Positions 1-11,500 of a stretch of DNA of 64,000 nucleotides are shown here, piece by piece. The DNA comes from Epiperipatus broadwayi (Eukaryota; Onychophora; Udeonychophora; Euonychophora; Peripatidae). The first letter of the stretch is position 1; each line of letters opens with the position of its first letter. The position numbers and the translations under genes are program-made. Below the pieces are notes generated by a model. It ran no database searches, was not told where the DNA came from, and saw nothing but the letters and a program-made list of their open reading frames with translations. Where the stretch lies: positions 7,669,852 through 7,733,851 of the forward strand of contig JAQFVV010006220.1 of NCBI GenBank assembly GCA_028023455.1, given 5' to 3'.

Positions 1-145
1 AAGACCCAGAAAGAGACCACATGTGAGATGGATGGATGAAATAAGAAAGTGTGCAGGGGTGATGTGGAGAAGAGAAGCTAAAGATTGGAGAAGATGGATT
101 AAACTTGGAGAGACCTTCATCCTGCAGTGGATTGATAATGGTTGA
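1..145 (+). mobile_element. 3' end of a non-LTR retrotransposon (RTE-like tail), copy 1
   Basis: Frame 2 is open for 47 codons and stops at 143-145. The peptide has the family-typical end: a GRPR-like basic start, RWMDEIRKCAGVMWRREA, a W-rich stretch, and a final QWIDNG before the stop. Such ends are known from endonuclease/reverse-transcriptase LINEs of arthropods and other invertebrates. A GAT-rich tail (about 150-165) follows, typical of short 3' repeats in RTE-like LINEs. The element runs off the left edge. The same end recurs, more decayed, at 11205-11500 and 52690-52925, so this is the best copy here. The exact clade is inferred. Confidence 0.75.
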
Positions 146-339
146 TAATGATGATGATGTAGCTCTGATGATGACTGCAGGATAGTTAAAACTATAAAGT
201 AAAGTTTTAGTGTAGAAAATAGCATTATTAAGTGCATAAGAAAGTTGGAAATGGTATCATATGTAAATATAGAAATCAATACATAAAGAAAGGAGGAGAA
301 AAAAGAAAATTATATCTATATGATTATAAAAACTAATGA

Positions 340-645
340 GTTTGAATTAAAAGCACTATTATGTTTTCATTTTGGACTCAAAGCTTTATAGCTAGTTAAT
401 AAGATAAAAGGTGGCTGCTGGAGGATTGCATTAGATCCTAAGATCTAAGGGCAGTGCTTCTCACTGATGAAAGCTACAAACTAGAACCTAGTATAGGGGT
501 ATTGGATGAGTAGGCACTAGATAGGGATTTTATGCACAAACCTTCCTGCATCCATTGATTACTCTGGCTTGCACTGACTGGCATTTCTGTATGAAGAGTT
601 TTGCCTCTGTGTAAAAGTCATTTAGTTATAAATAGCTAATTTTTA
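340..645 (+). mobile_element. Hammerhead-bearing dispersed repeat, copy A
   Basis: About 300 bp shared with 20015-20265 and 42030-42296. Shared landmarks in order are the GGTGGCTGCTGGAGGATTGC block (411-429), the TTAGATCCTAAGATCTA block (431-448), a hammerhead core (464-488), GGATGAGTAGGCACTAGAT (504-522) and CCATTGATTACTCTGGCTTG (552-571). No ORF is present. Without coding capacity and with a ribozyme inside, it looks like a non-autonomous retroelement of retrozyme or PLE-derived type; that class is inference. Confidence 0.7.
455..503 (+). ncRNA. Decayed hammerhead ribozyme motif
   Basis: The core CTGATGA is at 464-470. The GAAA box has become GAAC (484-487), and the site reads GTA before TAGGGG (491-499). 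Helix I can still pair 458-463 with 494-499 with one mismatch. The changed GAAA box removes a base needed for helix III/core pairing, so it is probably inactive. Family membership is clear from the flanking repeat. Confidence 0.6.
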
Positions 646-1377
646 AGACAATATATGCTATCTGAAAGCAAATTGAATACTTACTCTGAATTTGTAAATT
701 AAAAAATAAACAAACAAAAAAAGATTCAAATTTAGTTTTAAAAAAATCATGAATTAAGCAAATTAGACAGACATTCTATAGCAATAAAGTTTAAAAAATT
801 AATTCAGAAGAAAAAAAATACCAGAAAATATATGATTGAAGTAATATATTCAATGCCAAACTGAAAATAGACAATGAGTCTGCTTGTCTCAAATAAAGCA
901 TAAAGGAAAATCTTGAAAAAATAATTTATAAGCCAAAACAGGAGAAAATCAATGACAAACATTATTAGTAGAAATGTGTGTGTGTGCGCGTAAATAAATA
1001 AATAAATTAGTGATGTATATATTTGTATGGGAAAAAAATAATCTTCACACATACACTGTTAGATTAATTTTACTGTACTCACTCACAATAGTTTCTCTTC
1101 CTTGTGAAATATAAACTATGTTTGTACAAACAATTTGTCATTTGAAATATCAGGCTCATAATAAGTTAAAGTCTTGATTTAAGCATGGTCAATAAGGGTT
1201 TGTTTATATAAAAATAAGTCCTAAGTATAAGTATATTTATACTTTTAAACACCTATTGATGGGTAAGTGCAAGTAAATTTAATCTAATAATTCATGTGTG
1301 AAGATTAATTTTCTTCCACAAGATTACTAATATATATATATACACACAAACATTCCTAGCAGTTAATATTATATACG
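646..1377. other. AT-rich intergenic DNA, no gene seen
   Basis: A/T-rich sequence with short homopolymer runs and a small TG/CG-alternating microsatellite near 975-992. The reading frame on the minus strand at 804-1052 codes a low-complexity F/I/L/Y-rich peptide of the kind produced by A/T runs and is not taken as a gene. Confidence 0.7.
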
Positions 1378-4270
1378 AATTAGATCAGTGGTTCCCAAAT
1401 TTAATATGCCCATGGACGTTTTCTTATTGCAAAAACCTGACCATGAATCCCAAATGAAATAACTCAATATAACTGCATAGTATAAAAATTACAAAATTAA
1501 CTTAGATGTTTTGAATGATATATGGTGATGTAAAAATAAAATATACATAAAACATTTTGATATTTAAAGTAGTTTATTGAAATTATAACTTTTATTTTAA
1601 ATTATAAAAACACATTTTTTTCAATGAGAAGGGTGACCCTGATGAGATGATATGAGATTATTTATATTTGGCTCTATGTTTGTGAATAACATTTGTAACA
1701 CTCCATGAGCATTAATTTCCAGTTTGTTTGTTTTTTCACAATGAAGCTCATAACTGCACTAAATCCATATTCTATGTAATAGGTAGATGGAAAAGCAACA
1801 AGTAGCTTCTGTACAGTAACCCATAATGCAGAATATAAAATATGTATCTGTTTTTGTAGCCAGAATTTGTGGTATCCTTGTTCAAACATTGGTTTTAACT
1901 CCTCATTTGTGGATAATCCAATAAGCTGCTCCTGTATTAGTATGGATTCATCTAAGTTTGAGGGTCTACTTGAAAAAGGGTCCAACACCCAATCAGGAAT
2001 AACCAAGTGAAGAATGTTTTCAAATCTTTGACCGAAGTCAGAATGAAGAGCTGTTAAGTGCTGACAATAAGCAAGCAAATCATCTTGGTTTTTGCAATTT
2101 TGAAAGATTTGGAAACTAAGAGCATTCTCCTCTCCCCAAGTTTTTTTTTTTATATAGCATAAGTTTTACAACAAATGCAGATATTATAGTTTTTAGTATT
2201 GATTAAATTTAATTGATCACCTTGTAGCTTCAAATTTCTTTTGTTAAATTTGGCAAGTAAGTCAGTCATATACGCTGTCTCATTTTTCTAATTAATTAGA
2301 GACACAACACATTATCTTTACTCTCCAAGAATTCTAATACTGAATCAAAGAGTGCATAAAATCACTCCAAACATGCACTTTTAGATTACCAATGAACTTC
2401 CATGTTAAGTAATAAACAATTATAATTCATCATTTTCTATACAAAATTGATCAAATAATCTCCCATTTAAGGTATTAACTTTTGATTTTATTAACTGCTC
2501 TAATAAGATAATCTATTGAGCCATGCAAGCATTCACTAAGATTTTTGATGAATAAATGTTGACAATGAATGACACAAATATACAAATAATTCATTTGGTA
2601 TAGCTTGTTTTAAGTATTCTAGAAAGCCTTGGTGTCATTTTATCATTGCCCCAAAGCACAGTCAGTAGCAATGGAGAGGATATCACTTAAGGGTATAGCT
2701 TTTATATCAAAAAATCTTTTTAATTCATTAAATATTGTTTCATCTTTCATAACAGTTTCAAAACATTTGCCAAATAACAATTCTTGGGAATTTTTTTTTT
2801 TTTTTTTTTACAAATCTCACATAGGCTGAAAGTAAAGCTTCGTTTCCTGGCAAAGTTAATTCGTCAAGCTGTATAGAGAATTTAGATGTTTTTGAAGTAT
2901 TCACATAGAGAATTTTCTACATATTGAGCCATTTTGCCAATCCTTCTTTTTATTGTATTAATGGTCTGTGGAATTTTTCTTACATTGAAAGCTGGTTTAT
3001 GCAGCACAGTGCATATTACCTTACTTACAGCTGGTAGAATAAGTTCTTCACCAAGGGTGTGTGGCTTTTCAGACTTTGCGATCAGTAAAAAAATATTATA
3101 AGAAGCATGCAGTCCATCATCATCTTCTTGAGATATTGTCACTAAGAACTGTCACAATGACAGTGTTTTCAAATATCTTTCTTTGGCGGTTTTAAAAAAA
3201 GTTAAATCTTTATTTTTTTTGTCACTATGGGATTTTGTTCCTTTATCTCAGAAGATTTCATTGATTCATTTGACAAAGTTTTATTGCATAAAAAACACAT
3301 AGGTAAAGTACTATTTTCTAATAAAGAAGTGAAACCATATTTTAAGTATTCAGCACTATATTGTCTGCATTTTTTATTCATCTCACTCATACTATTATCT
3401 AGAAAAGAGCACAGATTTAACATATAAGAAATTAAACAAAAAAGTTCTTTGCAAAAAACAATATTTATTAATATTTTGTTTTATTTAGAAAAGGAAATGC
3501 CTTAACATAACGCTAGCATTAATTAATTATTTAAAATATAAGGATAATATTTCAAATGAGTTTCACAAATTGTATGATTACGCATTTATTATTAATTTTA
3601 TTATTTATTTTTCAAAAAATAATAATAATTTAATTATTATCAAACAAATTAATAAATAACAAAATATAATATTGATAAATATTATATAATAAAACTAGTG
3701 TATTAATTAACTTTAACATATATAACTTTGCTTAAATAAATTTAATATACACAAAGATATCAACTGTATTTAAAATACTTAGGTAACGTATGCTACCTTC
3801 ATACCAAAACAAAAAATATTGCTTTTTGGTCAAAAGTAGGAAAAATTTGTTGCATGCACTTTACATCATGCATAAAATAGAACTAAAGTGTTGATTAGTA
3901 GCTGGTATTTTTTTTGTGTGTGTGCCATATTTAGACAAGTTATTGCATGTAGTGACAGGATTCCATTCCTGTTTGTACTTGCGTAGATATATAGATAGAC
4001 ATCCGCGGTCAGTGCAACTCCCACCATCCTATGCTTGTCATTATATTATTCAGGATGTAAAAATGACTATCAATTTATTTATTGCTATTTATTTTAACTT
4101 TCATATATTGAAAAAGAGTCACAATTTTTTTATTTTATATTAAATCTTTCCATTCCCCTAAAGTTGTCCATGCACCTCCAAATTTATTTTTATTTGCCAC
4201 AGATCCCCTCAATGGTCACACGGACACCTGGGGGTTTGTAGAAAGCACTTTGAAAACTACTGAATTAGAT
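1378..4270 (-). mobile_element. hAT DNA transposon (ZBED5/SCAND3-type), full length with TIRs and 8-bp target duplication
   Basis: Terminal inverted repeats are CAGTGGTTCCCAAA (1386-1399) and, read inward from the other end, CAGTAGTTTTCAAA (4262-4249). They match at 12 of 14 bases and begin CAG, as in many hAT elements. Both ends are flanked by AATTAGAT (1378-1385 and 4263-4270), a perfect 8-bp target-site duplication, the size made by hAT transposases. The element is 2877 bp. A decayed transposase reads on the minus strand inside it (about 1674-3423), with about 840 bp of leader between the transposase and the right end. The ends and the protein independently support hAT. Confidence 0.93.
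1674..3423 (-). pseudogene. hAT transposase pseudogene, BED zinc finger to C-terminal dimerisation region
   Basis: Three minus-strand pieces lie in the order expected. (1) 3423-3202, N-terminal: a tyrosine-rich YLKYGFTSLLE start followed by CFLCNKTLSNESMK, the first half of a BED-type zinc finger. (2) 3142-2882: resembles the ASY..AK..KPHT.GE..I.P segment and NTIKRRI block of ZBED5/SCAND3-like proteins. (3) 2078-1674: LTALHSDFGQRF, an EEL..F..GY..FW segment, and FPSTYYIEYGFSAV, the typical hAT C-terminal dimerisation motif. Frameshifts and stops separate the pieces, and most of the catalytic core between 2880 and 2080 is broken. Family assignment is by motif recognition. Confidence 0.85.
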
Positions 4271-7229
4271 TAACAACTCAACATTGGTTTATTGAGCATG
4301 TGAAATATATATACACATATATAGGAGTAGCCAAAAATTCTACAGAATATACAGTTTATAAATATCTGCATCTGTATGTAGAAATAATAAAGTATCCTAC
4401 TAAGAGTAGTGAAAACTTATAGAATATTAACTTTATAAATATTTGCATCTATATGTAGTAGATGATGAGATATTTCCTTAAATGATTTAAATTATTATAA
4501 ATAAAGGTAACAGCATCAAATATAAAAATAAAGGAAAGTGGAAACAAGATTTTCTGAATATCCTCAATGGAGTTATAAATATTTCATTCCAATAGTTTGC
4601 AAACTTTAAGTGAACTTTTTTATACTACAAAAAAAAAATCTCATAGACACAATGAGCTGAGGTTGATTAACCAAAGCAAATCACAGTAAGATATGTGAAA
4701 TTAATGTTTTAATAAAATGATAAAATTTATAGTTTTAAATAAAAATTGTACACAATTTTTTTGTCTATTCTCTTTGATCACTGTCTCCCCCCCCCTTACT
4801 ATCATTTTACAACTCTATGTCATCGATCATCTCTTTTACACTAACTTATTGTGTGTGTGTGCACAATCCATTTTTAATTTATAATTATATTCACAGCAAT
4901 CTAATTTTAATCTTTTTCCACATTTGTTGTCTATATTAATTAAGATTTCATACTCTTTTTTTTAATTAGTCTACGCTTAGAATAGACAGTGGCTGTTAAT
5001 ATTAAATAAATAGAGAACGTGAAAATGAAGCTGTGGAAACCTTGGGGTGGGAGGGGGAATGAAATTGTGAAGATATTATTAAAAGAAAATCATGCTCTCA
5101 ACAAGACAAGTCATTTATTGAAAAAAATACAAGAATTCTTCATTATCATTAGTACTATAAGAAATTACTGAAAAATTTAAGATGAAGAAAGTTGTAATTA
5201 ATATACTAAAATTTCTTCAAACTTATTTTTTACAACTTTAGAATAAAAATTTTAAGATATAGATGGAAAAAGTTAGATTTTTTTTAAAAAAGACCATCTA
5301 TGTATTTTTTGATTTGTGAATGATACTTTATTTTTGTAATAATGCATAATGAATTACAATCATAAATTTGTGAATTACATTATTCAAATTTGCAGAAAGG
5401 TTCAAGGATAATTCCAAGTAAAGCTTGGTCTATTGTTTTATCTTTTAACATTGTAATGAATAGAAATAAAATTAAAGAAATAAACTTTATGTTGTAAAAA
5501 GACTTATTAACCCTAAATTGGATATAATAAAATTTTGTTAAGAGGGAAGGGAGGTCAAACAATGTTAAACAATTACCAGTGAGGATCAAGTGTTATTACT
5601 TGCCATAATACTCTTATATCTAAATAACTCAGATGACTACAGATAAAAAACGTGACATTTATTTATATCCATAGATATTGAATAAAAAACGAAGGAAATA
5701 AATAGATTAAAAGTGCTGTAAAAATGTCTTATATATATTTTTAAAAAAATGTCTGTAAAGCAAAAGAAACTGAATTCAGAATAAAAGTAAAAAGTGTAAG
5801 AAAGTATAAAAAATATTACAAAAGTGTTAAAAAATGTAATTTTTTTTTTAAAAAAAAGTAATACTCTTATTGTAATTGATAGATTTGAATAAAGATGAAT
5901 TGGGAATAAACAATATATATAATAATCTACAAACTAGGTCTATTTTTAACTGAATACAAAAAAATGAAAATAAAAAAAATCTAATCTGAGTTTGAATAAA
6001 ATAAAGAAAAGTTTGCAATAGATATTTGTGAAGAAATATGAAAAAAAAAAACCAGTTGCCCCTGAAATAGTTAAAAGAATTTGTGAATGAAATTTTTACA
6101 AAATCAAGAAAGTAAATTATATTTGCATATGTGTGAACTATTTTATTTAAATAAAGTAATTAAATAATTTTATTTTATAAAATAAAGCAAACTTTAAATA
6201 GTTTATTAAATGTTATTTTAGAAAATCATCTTAGTTTAATTTTTTAAAAAAAAAAAAAGTTTGAACAATTTTGTATTAATAAATTAAGACAGCTTATCAA
6301 ATCAACTAATTAATGAGTTTTGAAACAAGTAATTATGTGAAAAATATTTGGGATTTTATTGGAAGAGAATATGTTTTTTTTTTTACAGAATATATTAAAA
6401 GCAGTTAATATTTCTATAGCAGAAGGACAAATCATCCAAGTCATTCTATCCTCTGAATCAACCATTATACCAAAACCATGCACAGCTGCCTATGACTTAA
6501 AGGAATCAGTATTCTATCATCATCATACTTTTATTAAGAATTAACCTGCCTGCATCATAATAGGATTCTTGAAAAGTCATTAACTAAATCCATAGACCAT
6601 CAATTATTTATTTTGGGAGATTATTAAATTAATGTCAATAAATAATTTTATGCTAAATTAAAATTAAATGCTAAAAAAACTATGGCACTATTAAAAATCA
6701 TATCTCCATGAAACTTTATGGAAAGGGCATTTAAATTTATTCAAATAAGTCAGTCATGTTATGATAATATTAATAGCCATAAGTTTATTTAAATCTGCTA
6801 TTCCAATAATTAAATCAGAAAAATAATTTAACTTTTAATAATTATATTAAAATTTTAATATTTTCTAATTATAAATCTTTATAAATAAATTGGTTGAGTG
6901 CAATTAACATATATAATCACTCAGATGAAATCAATATTTTGTTTTAAAAGAAAGCAATTTATTGTTATTTTAAAATCTTTTAGTTAGTATATATATATAT
7001 ATAAATGAAAGAACTCCATGCATGTTTTCAAAAGAATTATTTTAAAAGAAAATTAATAATTATTTTAAAAGAAAATCATTTTTGCTTCAATTATTTAAAC
7101 AAAAAAGGAGCAAAAATAAAAAGGGAAAGAATGGCTGAAGAATTTTCAGCCCATATAGCAATATAATTAAGTTGGAAAGCTGAATTTGAAGACATATAAG
7201 TGTCCAAAAATTTCAGATTGTCTACTTAA
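4271..7229. other. AT-rich intergenic DNA with simple repeats
   Basis: No coding region, RNA gene or recognisable element seen. It contains an oligo-C run at about 4787-4796, many A and T runs, and short TA repeats (for example near 6988-7002). Frames at 5380-5589 and 6359-6544 have low-complexity composition and no recognisable motif. Confidence 0.65.
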
Positions 7230-7425
7230 AAGTTAATTATCAGATAAGTGCTGGATTTGAGTTGGTATTTTGGATCTGATGTCTGAAATATCCTAGTGCC
7301 TACTGAGGAATGCCAAAAACATGAAACTGGTCAGAGGATAGGGATGATTTCTAGATAGAGATTTTTTAAATACTTTCTCTTGCCAATCACTTATCAATAA
7401 AACTTGTTAGAGCTATTGCATGGTC
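7230..7425 (+). mobile_element. Hammerhead-bearing dispersed repeat, copy B (subfamily 2)
   Basis: Related to the 38000-38890 and 12935-13378 copies. It shares the segment before the ribozyme (GCTGGATTTGAGTTGGTATT, 7250-7269) and the segment after it (TAGATAGAGATTTTTTAAAT near 7352-7371, then a CAATCACTTATCAATAAAAC-like stretch and TTGTTAGAGC). No ORF. The ends are not defined. Confidence 0.65.
7283..7352 (+). ncRNA. Hammerhead ribozyme, core intact
   Basis: CTGAGGA (7303-7309), helix II ATG/CAT (7310-7312 with 7320-7322), GAAA (7323-7326), then CTG and GTC with predicted cleavage after C7332. The inner half of helix I is weak here. The outer half pairs GAAATATCC-like sequence (from about 7285) with GGGATGATTTC (about 7341-7351), with one bulge. 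All conserved core bases are present, so activity is conceivable but would be limited by the weak inner helix I. Confidence 0.65.
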
Positions 7426-8784
7426 TTTAGTTTTTATAATTACAAGCTTATTAAATTAAGTCACAGGATCTATGGCTTATTTTTATCTATATACACTTGA
7501 TTTTAACCTTATAACTTCATCAGAATTATTTGATTAACCCATAATGTAAATAATTGCATATAAGGTTATTAATCTCTTCATTAATGTATGCATTTATTAG
7601 TTATTTTTATACCACCTCTCTTGTTAATTTATAAACTATATATTATATCATATTGTCTAATCTTCTGTTCTATGCAAATTAATTCTGGTTATATGAGCAA
7701 TGACAGTTTAGTAGATTAGTGTTTATCTTTACTTTCATGAAAAAAAAAAAAGTATTTCCCCAAAAGTCTGGCTAATAGCTGTTAACCCAATTTAAGTTAT
7801 TATCTGATTAATGATATCTGACATTTTATGCCAAACAAGTACTTATCATATATATATATTGTAACTATGAGGGCCATGTGAAGGCAAAATTATATATATA
7901 AATGACAAAAATTCAAGTATTATTATTTAAAAAACATAAAATATGATTAATAAAGGGATATAATTTGCATTGGCTATGGATAACCAACGTGAGTAATACA
8001 TGATGTGAGTGAATGATCATAAATAAATCAATGATTAAATAATATTTACATACATCAAAATTTAAATAATTTATCATATAAATTATAAATATTATTAGTC
8101 ATTGATTAAAGTAAACAGTAAAAAAATAATGTTGTTATTGATTGTTAATAATTATTACAATCTATAAAATATTATTCTTTGTATTTTTATTTATGTAAAT
8201 AAGTTTATTTTAAAATAACACTAGAAAGAACAAAGGGAAAATCAATAAATATTTATTGAAATGATTGCCTGATTGGTGAAAGAGTGCAATTTTTGAATAA
8301 AAATAACAGAGGAAGTAAATATTGAATTGAATAACAACTAGAAAAAAACTTTCTTCAAATTTTCTGGTTAAAAAACTTAATTGTGGATTAATTATAACTT
8401 TTAATAGCTCAGAAATCAAAAAACATGGATTTCTAAGATAATAAAATTGGAAGGGAGGGATCTATACTCATTTGCTGCTGTATTTTCCCACGGAATCAGA
8501 TGTAAAAGCTCAGCCTGGAATAAGTGAATTATATTAACACAAATCTCTTTTCAAAATTAGTGGATATCTTATATTTTGTTATATTTATCATATTTATCAA
8601 TCAACTAGAAAGCAAAAAAGATTAAAAAAAATTAACATTCACAAACAAATTGGATATTCAAAACTTATGAATAAGCTTTGACATGGATTACTTATGGGGA
8701 CCCAGAAAATCATGCAAGGACTTATTATTCAATATCATACCATTCAGGTTAAATGAATAAGAAAATAATATTATTATTTTCCTG
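7426..8784. other. AT-rich intergenic DNA, no feature recognised
   Basis: Only A/T-rich sequence and short TA repeats (about 7850-7858) are seen. The minus-strand frame at 8210-8419 is an F/L/S-rich low-complexity peptide without motifs. Confidence 0.6.
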
Positions 8785-9280
8785 AAGGTTTGTGATGATG
8801 GTGTTTTCGTTGTATTTTTATATTGGACTATTTCCATCATCTAATATGAGTATTGAATGTCTTTAGAAAAATTTAACTTTATTTAAATATTCCAAATACA
8901 TCCAACTATTAGTAATAGCACATTAAACAGGTTAGTATATGTGCAATGTTTCAAGAAGTATTATTCTTCCCTATTCTTTAGGTGTTGCTGGCCTGATCAA
9001 TGAGAGTACTAGCATGGGATTCAAACCTGAACCCTTAGATTATTGTGTATTGAATTTTAAGTTAATACTCGAACCAAATGAGCCATCCTGCCTTGGTCAG
9101 ACAAGCAACACCTAAAAAAAAGGGAGAATAATATCACTCAAAACATTGTGCATATACTAACCTGTTTGATGTGCTATTACTGACAGTTGAATGTATTTAG
9201 AATATTTAAATAAAATTAATTTTTTCTAAAAACATTCAATATTCATATTAGATGATGGAAATATTCCAATATAAAAATAC
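8785..9280. mobile_element. Head-to-head inverted pair of tRNA-derived SINEs (pair 1)
   Basis: Two long arms are inverted copies of each other: 8812-8996 and 9095-9280. The centre (9012-9092) holds a tRNA-like region on the minus strand. Read as retroelements, the left copy runs leftward and keeps its tRNA-like head plus tail; the right copy runs rightward and has only the tail. This is an inverted pair with one 5'-truncated partner. A second locus with the same family and geometry is at 60345-60757, but there the other partner keeps the head. The left arm matches that locus out to about 8785. Confidence 0.8.
9012..9092 (-). repeat. tRNA-like SINE head with A and B box
   Basis: On the minus strand the start GCAGGATGGCTCATTTGG (9091-9074) resembles a tRNA 5' end with an A box. 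It is followed about 45 bases later by GGGTTCAGGTTTGAATCCC (9033-9015), a T-arm/B box with a small insertion. The anticodon region does not fold cleanly, so this is a tRNA-derived RNA polymerase III head rather than a tRNA gene. Confidence 0.7.
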
Positions 9281-11200
9281 AATTATTATTTTATGTTTAT
9301 TTTATAAAAGAATATAATATCCCAAAGTGTTCTATATAAAAAGATAATGGTAATAATATTTTATTTAACAAATATTAATTTTTTAAAAAAGTGTACTAAT
9401 TAATGATTGATGTATGCATATGTAATCTTATAAAGTTGAGGTTCATATATTATTTTAGTTAAATCTTTATTCTTATGCATATGATTGACATATAAAATAT
9501 TTAATAAAAGACTATGATTATAATTATTAACTTTTGCTTATGCATTAAATATGTTTAACTTGAGGTAGAGTAGAAATATATTTTTATCTTTACTACATGT
9601 GAAAAGGTTTAAGTATTGTTAATACTTGATAGATATAATTTTGCTCCATTTCATGATTCTAATATCTAAATTAATAATAATTTAAATCATAAATGGTAAA
9701 TAAATATGTGTGATTATTGCAATTATTGACATTAATAAACTATAATAAAAAGTGTTTGAAATAATACTTAGTATTTTATAATATTACATAAGTTTATATT
9801 TTAACAGAAGTGAAAATTTTTTTTAAGGTTGTAAAATTTATAATTGAAAGTAAAGAAATAGTGTATAAGTATTATTATTTTATTATTATTTCTTTGATAT
9901 TTTGATTGTCATGTCATATCCATATTATAAATGATTTATAATAAAGTTAGTAAATCAATTGTCATGGTGTCCTTGAACTCAAAATTTTATTTATGCATCT
10001 ACTTTATTTTTAAGTTATTGCAAAATCTGTTAATAATGGATGTTACTTTGTGTTTGATGCCTTTATTCATTGTGCCATTCATGTTATGTTCCATTCACTT
10101 TTACTACTGGCCATAAGGTTATTGTAACTGAGATAGATAAATGGCATCCATATTGTTATAAATAAACATATAGCTTGCATGGAGCTCATTGTTATTGACA
10201 TATAAATTTTTGCAAGTTAGAATATACTTTTGATGCCACAATAAATGATTTTATTTTATTTATGCATTACAATATATATATATATGCCCCATTCACTCAT
10301 AATAATCTACTTATGTAGATACCTTAAACTTTTTATTTTTATTATGATTATTACAATTAATCTTGATTATCTGTACTTGGAAAGATTCTCATAAACCTTA
10401 TCATTGACACAATCATCATATCACCATTTCTCTATTATCATGATAAGTTTAATTATACATAGATGGATATCTAATTATTTGTACTGAGTAGATGATTCAT
10501 TATCATTACCCTCTCATCATTAAAGCATCATTCCTAATTCACCCATAATGATATATATGAAGACCGTGTAATGCAGAAATAATATATCTTTCTGCCATGC
10601 TTTTAAACTTAATTCAAATCCAAGCTAAGTATTTCTTTAAGAAATAGTTGGCTCATAGCTAAAGCAGTTAACCATTCAACAGTGGTTACACATAGGGAAG
10701 TAAACAAACAGTCGTTAATTCTCATGAACATTTGGAAGCAACATTAAGAATAAATATTATAAAATGGTAAGATAAGAAATTCAGTATTAATTATTAATTT
10801 TTAAAACAAGTAATATCTTCACATATTGATTTTCCTTCATTATTATTATTTGAGTAAAGGACATGTGCTATAGTTTTTTAATGTGACATATCCACAAAAG
10901 ATTTTATAGTAAAAAATTATAAGAAAATAATAACTATAAATACTTTGATCAGATTAATAATACAAATGAAAATATAATAGATAAAGTTAATCCTAGAATA
11001 AAACTTACAATAAATGTTTTTAGTTGAAAAAAATAATATTAAAAGAAAATAAGTATACATACTTAAAAATAAAGAATTTTAATAAATGTGTTTACTCATT
11101 TCAATTATGGATTTTAAACTTATACACTTAAAAAAGTAACAGTATAGAATGTCCTAGAGTAAAATGTGGACAGATGTATAATTGGAATTAACAATGCTGT
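9281..11200. other. AT-rich intergenic DNA, little to report
   Basis: No gene or RNA seen. Around 10649-10700 there is a weak match (TTGGCTCATAGCTAAAGCAG) to the short dispersed repeat described at 46255-46350, too weak to call alone. The plus-strand frame at 9931-10116 is low complexity. Confidence 0.55.
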
Positions 11201-11204
11201 TTTA

Positions 11205-11500
11205 AAAGTGAATTACGTGAATGAGAGAATAAATAAACATCATGGATATCGTGAAAGAATTAAAATGCTAGCACAAGACTGGATTAGATATGTTTTAGAA
11301 CAGTTAATAGTAGTTGAGGAACTGAAATAATAAATTTTAAAAGACCTAAAATATGGCAACATTTGAAATGGATAGATGATATATAAAAGTTTGCTAGAAT
11401 GATGTGGAAAAAAAAAAGATGCTACAGATTAAAAGTATTGGAATACACCTGGAGATATCGTCATAAAATGGATTGATAGTTCTTAAAACCAATTTTAAAT
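11205..11500 (+). mobile_element. 3' end of a non-LTR retrotransposon (RTE-like tail), copy 2, decayed
   Basis: Translated pieces in broken frames resemble the family seen at position 1: RLKW/RPK-type basic segment, WIDDI, MMWKKKDATD, a W-rich stretch and KWIDS near 11468-11480. Frameshifts and stops are frequent. Orientation matches the copy at 1-145. Confidence 0.6.

Noticed and set aside
804-1052. Minus-strand 82-codon frame
   Set aside because: F/I/L/Y-rich low-complexity peptide from A/T runs, no start context or homology pattern.
10649-10700. Family S or tRNA-like copy
   Set aside because: Match limited to about 25 bases with gaps; no B box.
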